The translations under genes and the position numbers were made by a program. Below, one piece after another: positions 55,309-64,000 of a stretch of 64,000 bases of DNA (position 1 is its first letter; every line of letters starts with the position of its first letter). The notes under the pieces were generated by a model. It was not told the DNA's origin, did not search any database, and saw nothing but the letters and a program-made list of their open reading frames with translations. Source of the DNA: Turnera subulata (Eukaryota > Streptophyta > Magnoliopsida > Malpighiales > Passifloraceae); NCBI GenBank assembly GCA_028386065.3, contig JAKUCV010002878.1, positions 50,068-114,067 on the forward strand, given 5' to 3'.

Positions 55309-57433
55309 ATTTTTATAGTCTATGCTATTTTAGTCATTTAATATAATACAATAGATATATGTATGCATATAACCGATAGTGTAAAATAATAATACCATTG
55401 TTACGTTAGTAAATTACTTCCGGTAAATTAACAATCCTGGCATAGCCATAAAATAGATTTTGTACGGTTTATGTAAAAGACTTATAAATATGTAGTTAAA
55501 TCCAAATAGAATAATATCATTTTTAATCCGTAAATTAAATTGTTAATTTCATAATTACATGTATATATATGCTAAAAGAGGTAATTATTATAAAATGTAT
55601 GTATGCTTAGTAAATCACATACGACCGTATGTATGTATATACATATTCATATATTTATAAAGATAACAACCGTAAATAAACTAAATTCAAATTTATCATC
55701 ATTATTTTTATCCAAGTTATTTCCTTGATAATATATACTTTCCTAAAATTATTATTATTAATAACTATTATTTATTATACTTCCAGAATATAGATATGTA
55801 TTTATTTCCGTATAATATAGATTCTACTAACTAAATTCTGTATTTTTCTTTCCTATTTTCGGACTGGGCTAGACCAAGCCTTGGTCCAATTCAAAATTTT
55901 CAACAGTGCCAGGCCCAGGTGCAGAGCCCAACACGCTAAGCCCAGCTAACCCATCTGATTTCAACCCAGGCCCTAATAAACCCTTAACCCACAAAACATT
56001 CCCAAGCCTAACCCATATACAATCCGGCCCAAGCTAAACAAAACCTAGCCCAACTAAACCAAACCTAGCCCAAACCTACTTAACCTAATCTACCCAGCAT
56101 ATGTCTTCTTCTTCAACTCACCTTGGTGGGTGGTCGACGGCGGCGGCAGCAAGGAGGTGACGAGCGGCGGCACGAGCTGGAGGAAGCGAGGAGGAAGACA
56201 AGGCAACTGCGGCGTCGAGGTTAGTGGTGGGGCAGTGGTGAAGGTGGCGGTCGGTGGGTGTGGTCGGGCACGGCTTGGTGGTGGTTGTCGCGGGCGGCTT
56301 CACGGTGAGGTGTGGTGATGATGGTGGTTACTTGGTGGTGCTGGTCTGCGGTGGATGGTGGTGTTGTGGTGGTGGTCGGCAGTGAGGAGGTGGCGGGGAC
56401 GGCGCGGTGCAGCAGTAGGGCGGCGAGAAGAGGAGGCGATCTGGTGGCGGCGGTCGTACTTGTTGGTGGTTGCTGCTGCATGCGGCGGGAGGAAGCGAGA
56501 GTGAAGAGGAAGAAAGTGGTGGAGGTGGTTCGGATGGTGGCGGCCGGAAGAGATGAAGAAGAGGAAGTGGGGGTGACGACGTTTTTTTTTTTTAAAAATA
56601 TATTTACTGTATTGGAAAAATGGATGCTAGGTAGTTGTATTTGGTGTAGGAAGTGTAGGTAGGAGTTGCAGATTCTAACTGGGAAGTAGTTTCTAAACTG
56701 GGGAGCTATTTGGGGAAATTGGTTGTAGACGATACTGGTGGTTGGTTCGGCAGATGAATATGGGTTGTAGGCAACTATTGTGGCAGACAAGATATGGTGA
56801 TGGAAAAAAGAAAGAAAAAGATGTCTGCCATTACCTTTAATAATTGAACAGATTATGATGTAGCTGACAGGTGCGCGCCAATAGCAGAAGATTCTGAACC
56901 AAAAAAATTATGCCACATTTGCCCTTCCTGCTTCTTCTGGTTTCCAAATAATCTCAGGGGCATAATCGTCTTTCCGAAATTTGTCCGGTTCCGAAATTAC
57001 AACTTAGGCTCGGAAAATCCAATTAACTCTCCCGAGCGTTGCCCAAGTCTCGGAATTGAAAACCGAGGCTCGGTTAGCCATGTAGAATTCCCGAAAGTTA
57101 ATTCCGAGGCTCGAAGATACTCCAGACGTCGTATATCCTTGGCAATCGAAAGGAAGCTCGGTTACTCCCGGTAAAACTCGGAAAACTCGGTGCGGTAGAA
57201 TTCACGGTTACAACGATAGAATCTATTTACCGTTGTAAGAGTTTAAAACGACTCGGTAAAATCTCAAAAATTTACCTGGGTCGTTACAATCTACCCACCT
57301 TAAAAAGAATTTCGTCCCCGAAATTCCGTGTCTTATCCGTGGGTCCTACCACGATAAGCTTCTGATACACTCCACCAGGTGTCCAAACCCAACGTGATAT
57401 GTCGCTTATATCCTTACGCGACATCTCATCCTC

Positions 57434-57440
57434 TATAAAA
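57434..57440 (+). promoter_or_regulatory. TATA box of antisense ORF-A (family C)
   Basis: TATAAAA lies 43 bp before the ATG at 57477, at the same distance as its family-A counterpart. Confidence 0.55.
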
Positions 57441-57476
57441 ACCAAACCTCATGGCTGGCAACTCACGCACACAGCC

Positions 57477-57857
57477 ATGGATTCCCCACTGAGAACAAGA
57501 ACAACTTCAGACTCGGAGGACAACAGCTACATCGGTGGCAGAGCTTTCCAAACAAGCTCCGATGAAGAGGAACCTCCAAAGAAGCACTTCAAGACGAACA
57601 TCATCGGCCTGGAAGAGCACATGGTCGTTTCCCCAAAACGACGGAAGAAGCGTGCCGGCAAGAAGGCTGAAGATCGCAAGGGCAAGGCGGTAGCTGAGAG
57701 TAGCACTCCGCAACAGAAGTTGACACAACTGAACTTCTCGCTGAAGAAGATCAGCTCGGCGGTAGCACTGATAGAACTGGCGTGCATGGAGCTCTTTTCT
57801 CACATGGAAAATGCCAAGAAGATTGTAAAAGATCTAGAGAAGCAAGTAACTCCATAG
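57477..57857 (+). CDS. Antisense ORF-A, small basic NLS-like protein
   Basis: This 126-aa frame runs opposite to the element's sense strand, starting at ATG 57477 (MDSPLRTRTTSDSEDN). Residues 1-35 are Ser/acidic-rich. A strongly basic run (PKRRKKRAGKKAEDRKGK, about 53-70) looks like a nuclear localisation signal. Residues 78-126 are predicted helical (QQKLTQLNFSLKKISSAVALIELA...KKIVKDLEKQV) and could form a coiled coil. I know no family with this sequence. The family-A copy (50063-50440) differs by substitutions, one in-frame codon and a nonsense codon. A TATA box lies 43 bp upstream and AATAAA-type signals follow at about 57898-57910, so it looks like a self-contained transcription unit. A nuclear role, perhaps nucleic-acid binding, is inference only. 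Confidence 0.7.
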   Translation: MDSPLRTRTTSDSEDNSYIGGRAFQTSSDEEEPPKKHFKTNIIGLEEHMVVSPKRRKKRAGKKAEDRKGKAVAESSTPQQKLTQLNFSLKKISSAVALIELACMELFSHMENAKKIVKDLEKQVTP

Positions 57858-58183
57858 AGAGTACTTCTTCTCTGTTGTATAACCTTATTATGAAATTAAT
57901 AAAATAAATTTCTTTTTTAAATCAAAATTCTTGTTAAATTATGTAAACTCGTGCTTACAGAAGGTTAAAAAAAAATATTTCAAGCAAAACGAAATCAACA
58001 ATATGAATATAAAATCAAATATAAATAAACTAAAATATTAAGAGTACAATTTGCCCCTTTTATTTTGTAGAGTTACATTTTATTTTTAGTTATTATTCTT
58101 ATATTTTAGTTTTTATTCTTTTAATTTTTGTTTGAGCAATTTGTTTTAGTTTTGTTTTTCTTTAAAAAATAAAACACGTTTTC

Positions 58184-58462
58184 ATGATCGTGCTCGTATC
58201 GGACGTAAACATCCTCGAATCACGAAACGTAACACGTACAGCTAACGGTGACGTCGGTTCCCACGTGAAAAAGACGACCGTTATCATGCACAGCGATGAT
58301 CACGGGAACGTCCTGTGTCTCTCGAAGGACACGTTACCCACTTGTTCAAAAATTCCGCATGAGCCAAAATGTCTTTCTTGTCTCGTATCTCACCACGATG
58401 TCCGAACAGCTGTAAACTTGTCGCACATGCGTTCTATTCGAGATGTGGTCCCATCTGTCTAG
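58184..58462 (+). CDS. Possible antisense ORF-C, unknown 92-aa protein
   Basis: The frame starts ATG 58184 (MIVLVSDVNILESRNVTRTANGD) and ends VRTAVNLSHM...VVPSV. The family-A element keeps much of the same reading at 50668-50922, including an indel that preserves the frame, but has a frameshift at the start. There is no known motif, signal peptide or membrane segment. It lies between ORF-A and the ORF-B promoter. Conservation could equally reflect a regulatory or structural role of the DNA. Confidence 0.4.
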   Translation: MIVLVSDVNILESRNVTRTANGDVGSHVKKTTVIMHSDDHGNVLCLSKDTLPTCSKIPHEPKCLSCLVSHHDVRTAVNLSHMRSIRDVVPSV

Positions 58463-58699
58463 CCTCAACAGTCACGAATGTAAGTGGTAAAAGATGCAAG
58501 AAAAAAATAACAAGACCGTAGAAAGATAAGACAAGGTAGCCGGAGCGAAGGAAATCAAGAGATGGAAAGAGACTGAAAAACTCTGGCACCGTAGTCCGAA
58601 AAAACGCGTGAAATAACTATGCAATAAATGAAAGCAACGGTAAAATTCAAAAAGCAAGATCTTGAAAATCAAAGACGGCAATCACGCTCCCCGTAAGAG

Positions 58700-58706
58700 T
58701 ATAAAA
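58700..58706 (+). promoter_or_regulatory. TATA box of antisense ORF-B (family C)
   Basis: TATAAAA in the conserved setting 'gctccccgtaagag...agggagcgg', 135 bp before the ATG at 58835. The same block precedes ORF-B in family A. Confidence 0.6.
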
Positions 58707-58834
58707 GAGGGAGCGGTGATGTGTAATTCATCAAAAGTGTTTTAAAAGCAATAAAACGCTCAAGCATAGAAAATACCACGGTCATAAAATAAAACCCTAC
58801 GCGTTCAGTAAAAACTCAAAATCTCCCAGTCAAA

Positions 58835-59518
58835 ATGCCTGCTCCATCGTCAGTGTTCTTTGTCGAAGGTGCCAACCTCGACAGAAGGAATCGTCTAGCC
58901 TACAGCATGGTCAACGAACGTGCTGAAGAGCTGCCGAATGAGCTCGGAAGAATGCCACGTCTAGTCTTCGTCGACGAGCTCTACTCGTCACGATTCTTCG
59001 TCACTCCAATGGAAGAGGTGTTCTTCCTGGAGGACCATGGGACACTGAGGACTTCATACTACGGCTCAGCAAACTCCGTGATGTTCTTCATCTCGGATAG
59101 GCTTCAGGAGTTCAACTTGGAGTCCACTTGCCAGACTGTGGAGCAAGGCGCTTACTACCAGCTCGCAATGACAGCCCAGAGCATACCCAGAATGACTCGG
59201 CTACCCCCAACCTGGCCAAAGGTACGGCTACTGGTGTGGAACTGCAGAGGTGTTGCAAGACGTGCACAGGAGTTCTCTCGTACTTTGAGGGATCTGAAGA
59301 ACCAGTACAAGCCGAACTTGGTTCTTCTGACGGAGACGCAGTGGCAACCACGAGACGATCACGGTCTGATTCCACTCCGATTCCCTCAAGCTAACCGGTT
59401 CGAGATTCCTGGCCAGCGCGACAGAGGCGGCATGTGGTTCTCGTGGAGCGACAGAGTCACGGTCAACGTCAACAGCGACGCAAACAGCTTCCGTGTCAAC
59501 GTCGTTGCGAACCGTTAA
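58835..59518 (+). CDS. Antisense ORF-B, protein with truncated LINE/APE endonuclease-like domain
   Basis: This intact 227-aa frame is antisense to the element, starting ATG 58835 (MPAPSSVFFVEGANLDRRN). Residues 1-125 match nothing I know. Residues 129-204 read KVRLLVWNCRGVARR, then YKPNLVLLTETQW and GGMWFSW. This follows the order of the first motifs of LINE endonucleases; compare KILAWNYRGLGN, PNMVFLSETRL and GGLALLW in the LINE at 1616-1850. Asn136 and Glu167 correspond to the catalytic/metal-binding pair. The protein ends (VVANR) before the GDFN and SDH motifs, so nuclease activity is doubtful. Homologues are at 51271-51954 (one nonsense codon) and 38955-39391. It has its own TATA box. Capture of a LINE 5' segment by an ancestral LTR element is the likely origin; a nucleic-acid-binding or dominant-negative role is speculation. 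Confidence 0.78.
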   Translation: MPAPSSVFFVEGANLDRRNRLAYSMVNERAEELPNELGRMPRLVFVDELYSSRFFVTPMEEVFFLEDHGTLRTSYYGSANSVMFFISDRLQEFNLESTCQTVEQGAYYQLAMTAQSIPRMTRLPPTWPKVRLLVWNCRGVARRAQEFSRTLRDLKNQYKPNLVLLTETQWQPRDDHGLIPLRFPQANRFEIPGQRDRGGMWFSWSDRVTVNVNSDANSFRVNVVANR

Positions 59519-59834
59519 TTGTATTTTTTTTTTTATAAAATATCAAAAATCCATGTAATATTTCCCTTTTTATAAATTGTCAATGTAATATTTCTATTCG
59601 CAATCAATATATTAATATTTCCCTTTGTATCAAAATATTAGCAATATTTATAATATTTGTATTTTTTGCACATTATGGCATCATTACCTCTTATGTGTAT
59701 GTTCCGCGACAGCTGACGTCCCTCGACTGGATCCATAGTGCACTAACTAAATGATGTAAATGCAAAATGATAAACATATGGAGCGAGCTATGCACAACAA
59801 GCAAGCAAAACAATGACCCAAGGACCTACAGCCC

Positions 59835-59846
59835 GCTCCGCTACCA
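59835..59846 (-). promoter_or_regulatory. Primer binding site of family-C element
   Basis: TGGTAGCGGAGC on the minus strand, directly downstream (in sense) of the LTR at 59850-61767 after a TTT spacer. It is identical to the site in family A. Confidence 0.75.
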
Positions 59847-59849
59847 AAA

Positions 59850-61767
59850 TGAAACACCCTAACCTAAATTCACCCAACTAACAGTAATTACGGCAAACAG
59901 TACCACCACGTGGCCAACATATCATTAAAGCAAGAACACATATTAATAAAAGGATAAATAGACAATCAAAAACACAATCTTGTCACCTTGTTTGGATATC
60001 AACATTTGCACAGCGGAAGCATTTCCTAGATATTCAGTAACATTTTATATGCAAGACACAATGCCTACTATAGGATCCGAGTCTTGTCCGAGGTGATGCC
60101 ACAGCCGCCGGTATGCGAACCTAACCTGCAGGAACTGTGTGAGGGGTGAGACCAACCACTGTCTCACCGATAAACAAATAAACCACAGTATACATACAAC
60201 CGCAAATACACCCAAGCCAACACAGAACACAATAGAAGTATAGCAAGCACAAACATAATATCGGTAACAACTTACCTGAACTAACTATACGTCAGACTCC
60301 TCATGGTAAAGCTAATCTCATAAACTCACCGACACCTGACGATAGACTTACCAATTTTATTATTAGGGCCCTGTCACGTAATAAGTATCGGCCGTGCCTG
60401 GTAGCCAGGTTAGCTAACCCCAGGGTACTCCCCGTTAATCCATAGATGTCACAAATCATACCACAAATAAACGAGTCCCGCAGTCCTCGGCGGAAGTCCC
60501 GCAGTCCTTCCTTTAACAAATCAACTGAGTCCCGCAGTCCTCAACCGGGAGTCCACGCAGTCCTCCCTATCATATCACAAATCACAAGGCGACTACCATC
60601 TGGCCGTACCAATACCTGTCACGTGACAACCTAGATGTCTAGATGTTATTACCACTGTTTATTATTATTTCTTATTCCACTGTCCAACAGTAACTCATCA
60701 TATTCACGTTCCCGAGCAGGCTATCAGCCTCACAGCTCCTCTGGGAATCCAATCACAATGTCAGAATACCGGGTCACTGTCACTAATAACTCAATATCTC
60801 GTATCTCGTATGGTCATCACAATACACCCATCAACATCACAGAGTTCAATAATCAACCACAGTAGTCATGAACACAACGGCGCGGTGCAGCAGTAGGGCG
60901 GCGAGAAGAGGAGGCGATCTGGTGGCGGCGGTCGCACTTGCTGGTGGTTGCTGCTGCGTGCGGCGGGAGGAAGCGAGAGTGAAGAGGAAGAAAGTGGTTG
61001 AGGTGGTTCGGATGGTGGCGGCCGGAAGAGATGAAGAAGAGGAAGTGGGGGTGACGACGTTTTTTTTTTTTTTTAAATATATTTACTGTATTGGAAAAAT
61101 GGATGCTAGGTAGTTGTATTTGGTGTAGGAAGTGTAGGTAGGAGTTGCAGATTCTAACTGGGAAGTAGTTTCTAAACTGGGGAGCTATTTGGGGAAATTG
61201 GTTGCAGACGATACTGGTGGTTGGTTCGGCAGATGAATATGGGTTGTAGGCAACTATTGTGGCAGACAAGATATGGTGATGGAAAAAAGAAAGAAAAAGA
61301 TGTCTGCCATTACCTTTAATAATTGGACAGATTATGATGTAGCTGACAGGTGCGCGCCAATAGCAGAAGATTCTGAACCAAAAAAATTATGCCACATTTG
61401 CCCTTCCTGCTTCTTCTGGTTTCCAAATAATCTCAGGGGCATAATCGTCTTTCCGAAATTCGTCTGGTTCCGAAATTACAACTTAGGCTCGGAAAATCCA
61501 ATTAACTCTCCCGAGCGTTGCCCAAGTCTCGGAATTGAAAACCGAGGCTCGGTTAGCCGTGTAGAATTCCCGAAAGTTAATTCCGAGGCTCGAAGATACT
61601 CCAGACGTCGTATATCCTTGGCAATCGAAAGGAAGCTCGGTTACTCCCGGTAAAACTCGGAAAACTCGGTGCGGTAGAATTCACGGTTACAACGATAGAA
61701 TCTATTTACCGTTGTAAGAGTTTAAAACGACTCAGTAAAATCTCAAAAATTTACCTGGGTCGTTACA
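59850..61767 (-). repeat. Family-C 5' LTR (short form)
   Basis: It copies 53478-about 54500 and about 56396-57288 with few substitutions, joined at 'gaacaca|acggcgcgg' near 60876. About 1.9 kb present in the other LTR is absent. It carries the hairpin array at 60471-60567. Confidence 0.92.
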
Positions 61768-63637
61768 ATATTTAACCGTACGTATTTCCGAATATAATCT
61801 CGGTACCATACGTTAATTAAAATTCTTTTCAAAATATATTTTCATAAAATAACCATAATTTCCAAAATAATAATATCCATATTTTTTCCAGAAAAATAAA
61901 AACCTATTTATAATTTTCAGAAAACATTTATATAGTATTTATCTTTTTCTAATTATATATAATAACACTTTCCAACACAAAATATAATTAACTTAAATTT
62001 ACAAAATACATATTTATTTACATAAACCACAATCACAATTTCACAGACGAAAATAATATACATATTAATTTCCAGAAATTATTTTCGAGGCATATATATT
62101 TATTTTTCAAACTAACCATAATAATTTACAAACGAAACATAATTATTTATCAAAGTAAATATATTTATATTTTCATGGAAATACCAGAATTAAATTGGCA
62201 GTAATTTACTCAAAACAATTATATAATTTTTTTTCAAAAGTAAATACCAGAATTATTATATATAAAGATATATATTTTTTTAAAAAATAAAACAAAAGAA
62301 AACCAACCCAGGCGCGACCCGGCCAGAAGCATCCGGGTCGGACGCGGGTCGTGGGTTGCTCACCTCGGGTGACGTAGCGCGACGGCGGGAGAAGAAGGGC
62401 GAGCGCGACGGGAAGGAAGGGACGAGGTCGGCACGCTGCGGCGAGCTCGGGGGCGGTGGAAGGCCGGCGGAAGGCTGTCGGCAGCGGCGGCAGAAACGAA
62501 GGAAGCAGGATCCGACGGGTTGCTCACGGGTCGCTGGCGCGTGGCGGCAACGGGGGTAAGGTCGCGCCGGCTTGGGGGAGCGTCTGGTGGCGGCAGTGTG
62601 TGGAGAAAACGGCCGGAACTCTTCCCCATGTACAGTAACCGGAGGAAGAAATGGGTTGACGGTGAACAGTGGGTAACCGGGTTTCTTTTTTTTCCATTTT
62701 TCTTCTTTTTCTTCTTTTTCTCTAATTTCTCTGATTTTCTTTTCCTTTTCTATTTTCTGTTTCTTTTTTTCATTTTTTTTCTTTTTTTTTTCTTCTTCCT
62801 CTCACTGTTTTCCTGTTTTTCTTTTTTTTTTCTTTTCTTAAAAAAAAGAAAAGAAAAAGGAGAGAATTTTTTCTCCCTTTTTCTTTTCTCTCTTTTTCTC
62901 TCCTTTTTTTTTTTCTTCTCCTCTTCCTCACCCGGCTGCCTCCTTATATAAACTGAAATTTTTACTATTTAACATGTGATATCAATAATACAGTTCGTCC
63001 GTATTACGGGTGAGTCCGATCCGGACCAGAAAATAACAGATACCTCCTTAGTTATTTTCCGGTGTGATTTTCCGAGAAATTCCGAAACCCGAAAAATACC
63101 AACTTAGGTTCGAAAAAATCCGCGGGAAAATCACGAGCATGGAAAAACCCTCGGTTTCGAAAACAACTCCCGATTTACCTTGAATTAATTACCCAAGATT
63201 AATTCAGCAGTAAATCACGGTAAAACGACTTCTACAGTCCGGTAAAAATCCAAAATTTTTACCCGGGCTGTTACATGCGGGGTTTCATCCCGTAGGATGA
63301 GTTGTTTGTAGTGCAGGAACGTACAGGGCAAGCTGAAGCGTACCCTCGGACAGGACTCGGATCCATTAGTTGCATTGGGCTTTGCATGTGTTGTCATGTG
63401 AGTTATAAGTCTTCCGCTCTGCATGTTTTTACTTTTGTTGGGCCATTGGGCCAGTTGAGTTATTACTGCTGTTATTGATGTTGGGCCGTAGGGCCATATT
63501 GTTGTTAATAATTTTTGGGCTGTCGAGCCAGGGTTTATGTTTTATACACTGTATGCTGGATTTGATTGGTCGGGTTGTCACAATTTCGGCACGTGTTTAC
63601 TGTGTACGGTAAATACGAGTCGGGGCGTCTCATAGTT

Positions 63638-64000
63638 GATTTAACTCTCGTTAATTGATTTAACGGTATCCATCTGATGGTGACATGTGGCAAAATTCTA
63701 GCCATCTGATGGTGATGGCAAAAAATTGTTTTTTTTTTCACAAAAATGGGCAAACAAGAATTTCACTTAACAAAAAGTTTTTTTTTTACAAAAAAGGCTA
63801 AAAAAATTCTACTCCTCATTTTTTTTTCAAAACAAGGTAGAAAAGAATTATATTCAACAAAAAAAAGATAAACAAGAATACTATCCAATAGAAAAATATT
63901 TTTTTAACAAAGAAAGGCTAAAAAGAGTTCTACTCAACAAAAAATATTATTTATAAAAAAAGGTAAAAAAATTTACTCAACAAAAAAATATTTTTTTCCA
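63638..64000. repeat. Intergenic sequence with AT-rich degenerate tandem repeat
   Basis: From 63638 the host sequence interrupted by solo LTR A2 resumes. From about 63730 a degenerate tandem repeat of roughly 50-65 bp follows (motifs 'caaaaaaggctaaaaa' and 'attctactcaacaaaaaa' with T runs), continuing to the window edge. No gene is seen. Confidence 0.6.

Larger units (their letters stand above)
53478..57288 (-). repeat. Family-C 3' LTR (long form)
   Basis: In window orientation it contains the hairpin array (54099-54195), an N gap with duplicated flanks (54745-55308), an AT-rich block, and a GC-rich block (56120-56580). About 1.9 kb of this LTR (roughly 54500-56395) is missing from the other copy; elsewhere the two are nearly identical. 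Confidence 0.92.
53478..61767 (-). mobile_element. Complete family-C LTR element with antisense cassette
   Basis: The ends TGAAACACCC...GGTCGTTACA (window orientation) are flanked by an exact 5-bp duplication ATATT (53473-53477 and 61768-61772). The LTRs are 53478-57288 and 59850-61767. Sense is minus, as shown by the PBS at 59835-59846. The interior (57289-59849) aligns in order with that of the family-A element, although the LTRs are very different. It is the youngest insertion of the nest and its antisense ORFs are open. Confidence 0.94.
47138..63275 (-). mobile_element. Complete family-A LTR element with antisense cassette
   Basis: The ends TGAAACGCCCC...GCTGTTACA (window orientation) are flanked by an exact 5-bp duplication TGCGG (47133-47137 and 63276-63280). 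The LTRs are 47138-49876 and 52266-63275, the latter interrupted by the family-C element. Sense is the minus strand: the PBS TGGTAGCGGAGC lies at 52251-52262 (minus) beside the right LTR, and a purine-rich stretch (aaggtgggtag) adjoins the left LTR. The interior is only about 2.4 kb and has no gag or pol, only ORFs on the opposite strand. This is a LARD-like non-autonomous structure. Confidence 0.93.
52266..63275 (-). repeat. Family-A element, 5' LTR (interrupted at 53478)
   Basis: Own sequence is 52266-53477 plus 61773-63275. It copies 47138-49876 including the hairpin array (52852-53190) and the pyrimidine tract (62680-62920). In the tract a purine patch at about 62840-62866 interrupts the pyrimidines. 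The GC-rich block is about 25 bp shorter near 62540. Confidence 0.92.
44173..63632 (+). mobile_element. Family-A solo LTR (copy A2), split by the nested elements
   Basis: It starts TGTAACAGCCCGGG at 44173 and ends CGGGGCGTCTCA at 63632, flanked by an exact 5-bp duplication TAGTT (44168-44172 and 63633-63637). Its own sequence is 44173-47137 plus 63281-63632, about 3.3 kb. It carries a purine tract (44517-44665), a GC-rich block (44670-45050), and a hairpin array (46541-46818). The element at 47138-63275 inserted into it at TGCGG. Confidence 0.92.

Overview
The window looks like nuclear DNA of a eudicot plant, from a repeat-rich stretch. It has plant L1-type LINEs, Ty1/copia elements, hAT and Mutator-like transposons, an AT-rich background with simple repeats, and one intact plant receptor kinase gene. 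Only one ordinary host gene is clear: a phytosulfokine-receptor-2-like LRR receptor kinase (25200-28325, + strand). A 5' fragment of a second host gene, the ESCRT-III gene CHMP1, is carried inside a hAT transposon (20443-21881).

Layout. 1-470: end of a family-A LTR. 471-5737: decayed LINE. 5864-8302: two LTR copies (family B) around a very short interior. 8303-11110: unassigned sequence, a Ty3-type integrase scrap and a LINE remnant. 12636-18429: complete Ty1/copia element on the minus strand with an open polyprotein. 20443-21881: gene-capturing hAT. 21963-22660: LINE remnant. 25200-28325: PSKR2-like gene. 28944-32099: Mutator-like element with a 9-bp target duplication and a second long-inverted-repeat element inside. 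32127-42873: family-A solo LTR holding a pol-deleted SIRE/Maximus-type copia element (35121-41667) and a small hAT (41853-42823). 44173-63632: another family-A solo LTR holding a complete family-A element (47138-63275), whose 3' copy of the LTR (by window coordinate) holds a complete family-C element (53478-61767). I found exact target-site duplications for eight of these insertions, so most of the nest can be untangled unambiguously.

The most interesting material is in the LTR elements. First, family A, family C and the SIRE-type element all encode, antisense to their own transcription, a related protein (227 aa where complete). Its C-terminal part resembles the first part of a LINE endonuclease and keeps the Asn and Glu positions. 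In families A and C it is part of a small antisense cassette: a basic protein with an NLS-like stretch, a possible third ORF, and the endonuclease-like protein, with conserved TATA boxes. Differences between the two full copies are mostly synonymous. Second, the LTRs carry arrays of short dyads whose sequence changes from copy to copy while the symmetry is kept: palindromic decamers 21 bp apart in a 73-bp lattice in the SIRE-type LTR, hairpins with a constant 10-nt loop and changing arms in family C, and short-loop hairpins with changing arms in family A. Third, families A, B, C and the SIRE-type element share an unusual primer binding site, TGGTAGCGGAGC.

Two runs of N (39392-40237 and 54973-55080) interrupt the sequence. 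The second is flanked by identical 228-bp copies and is probably an assembly artefact.
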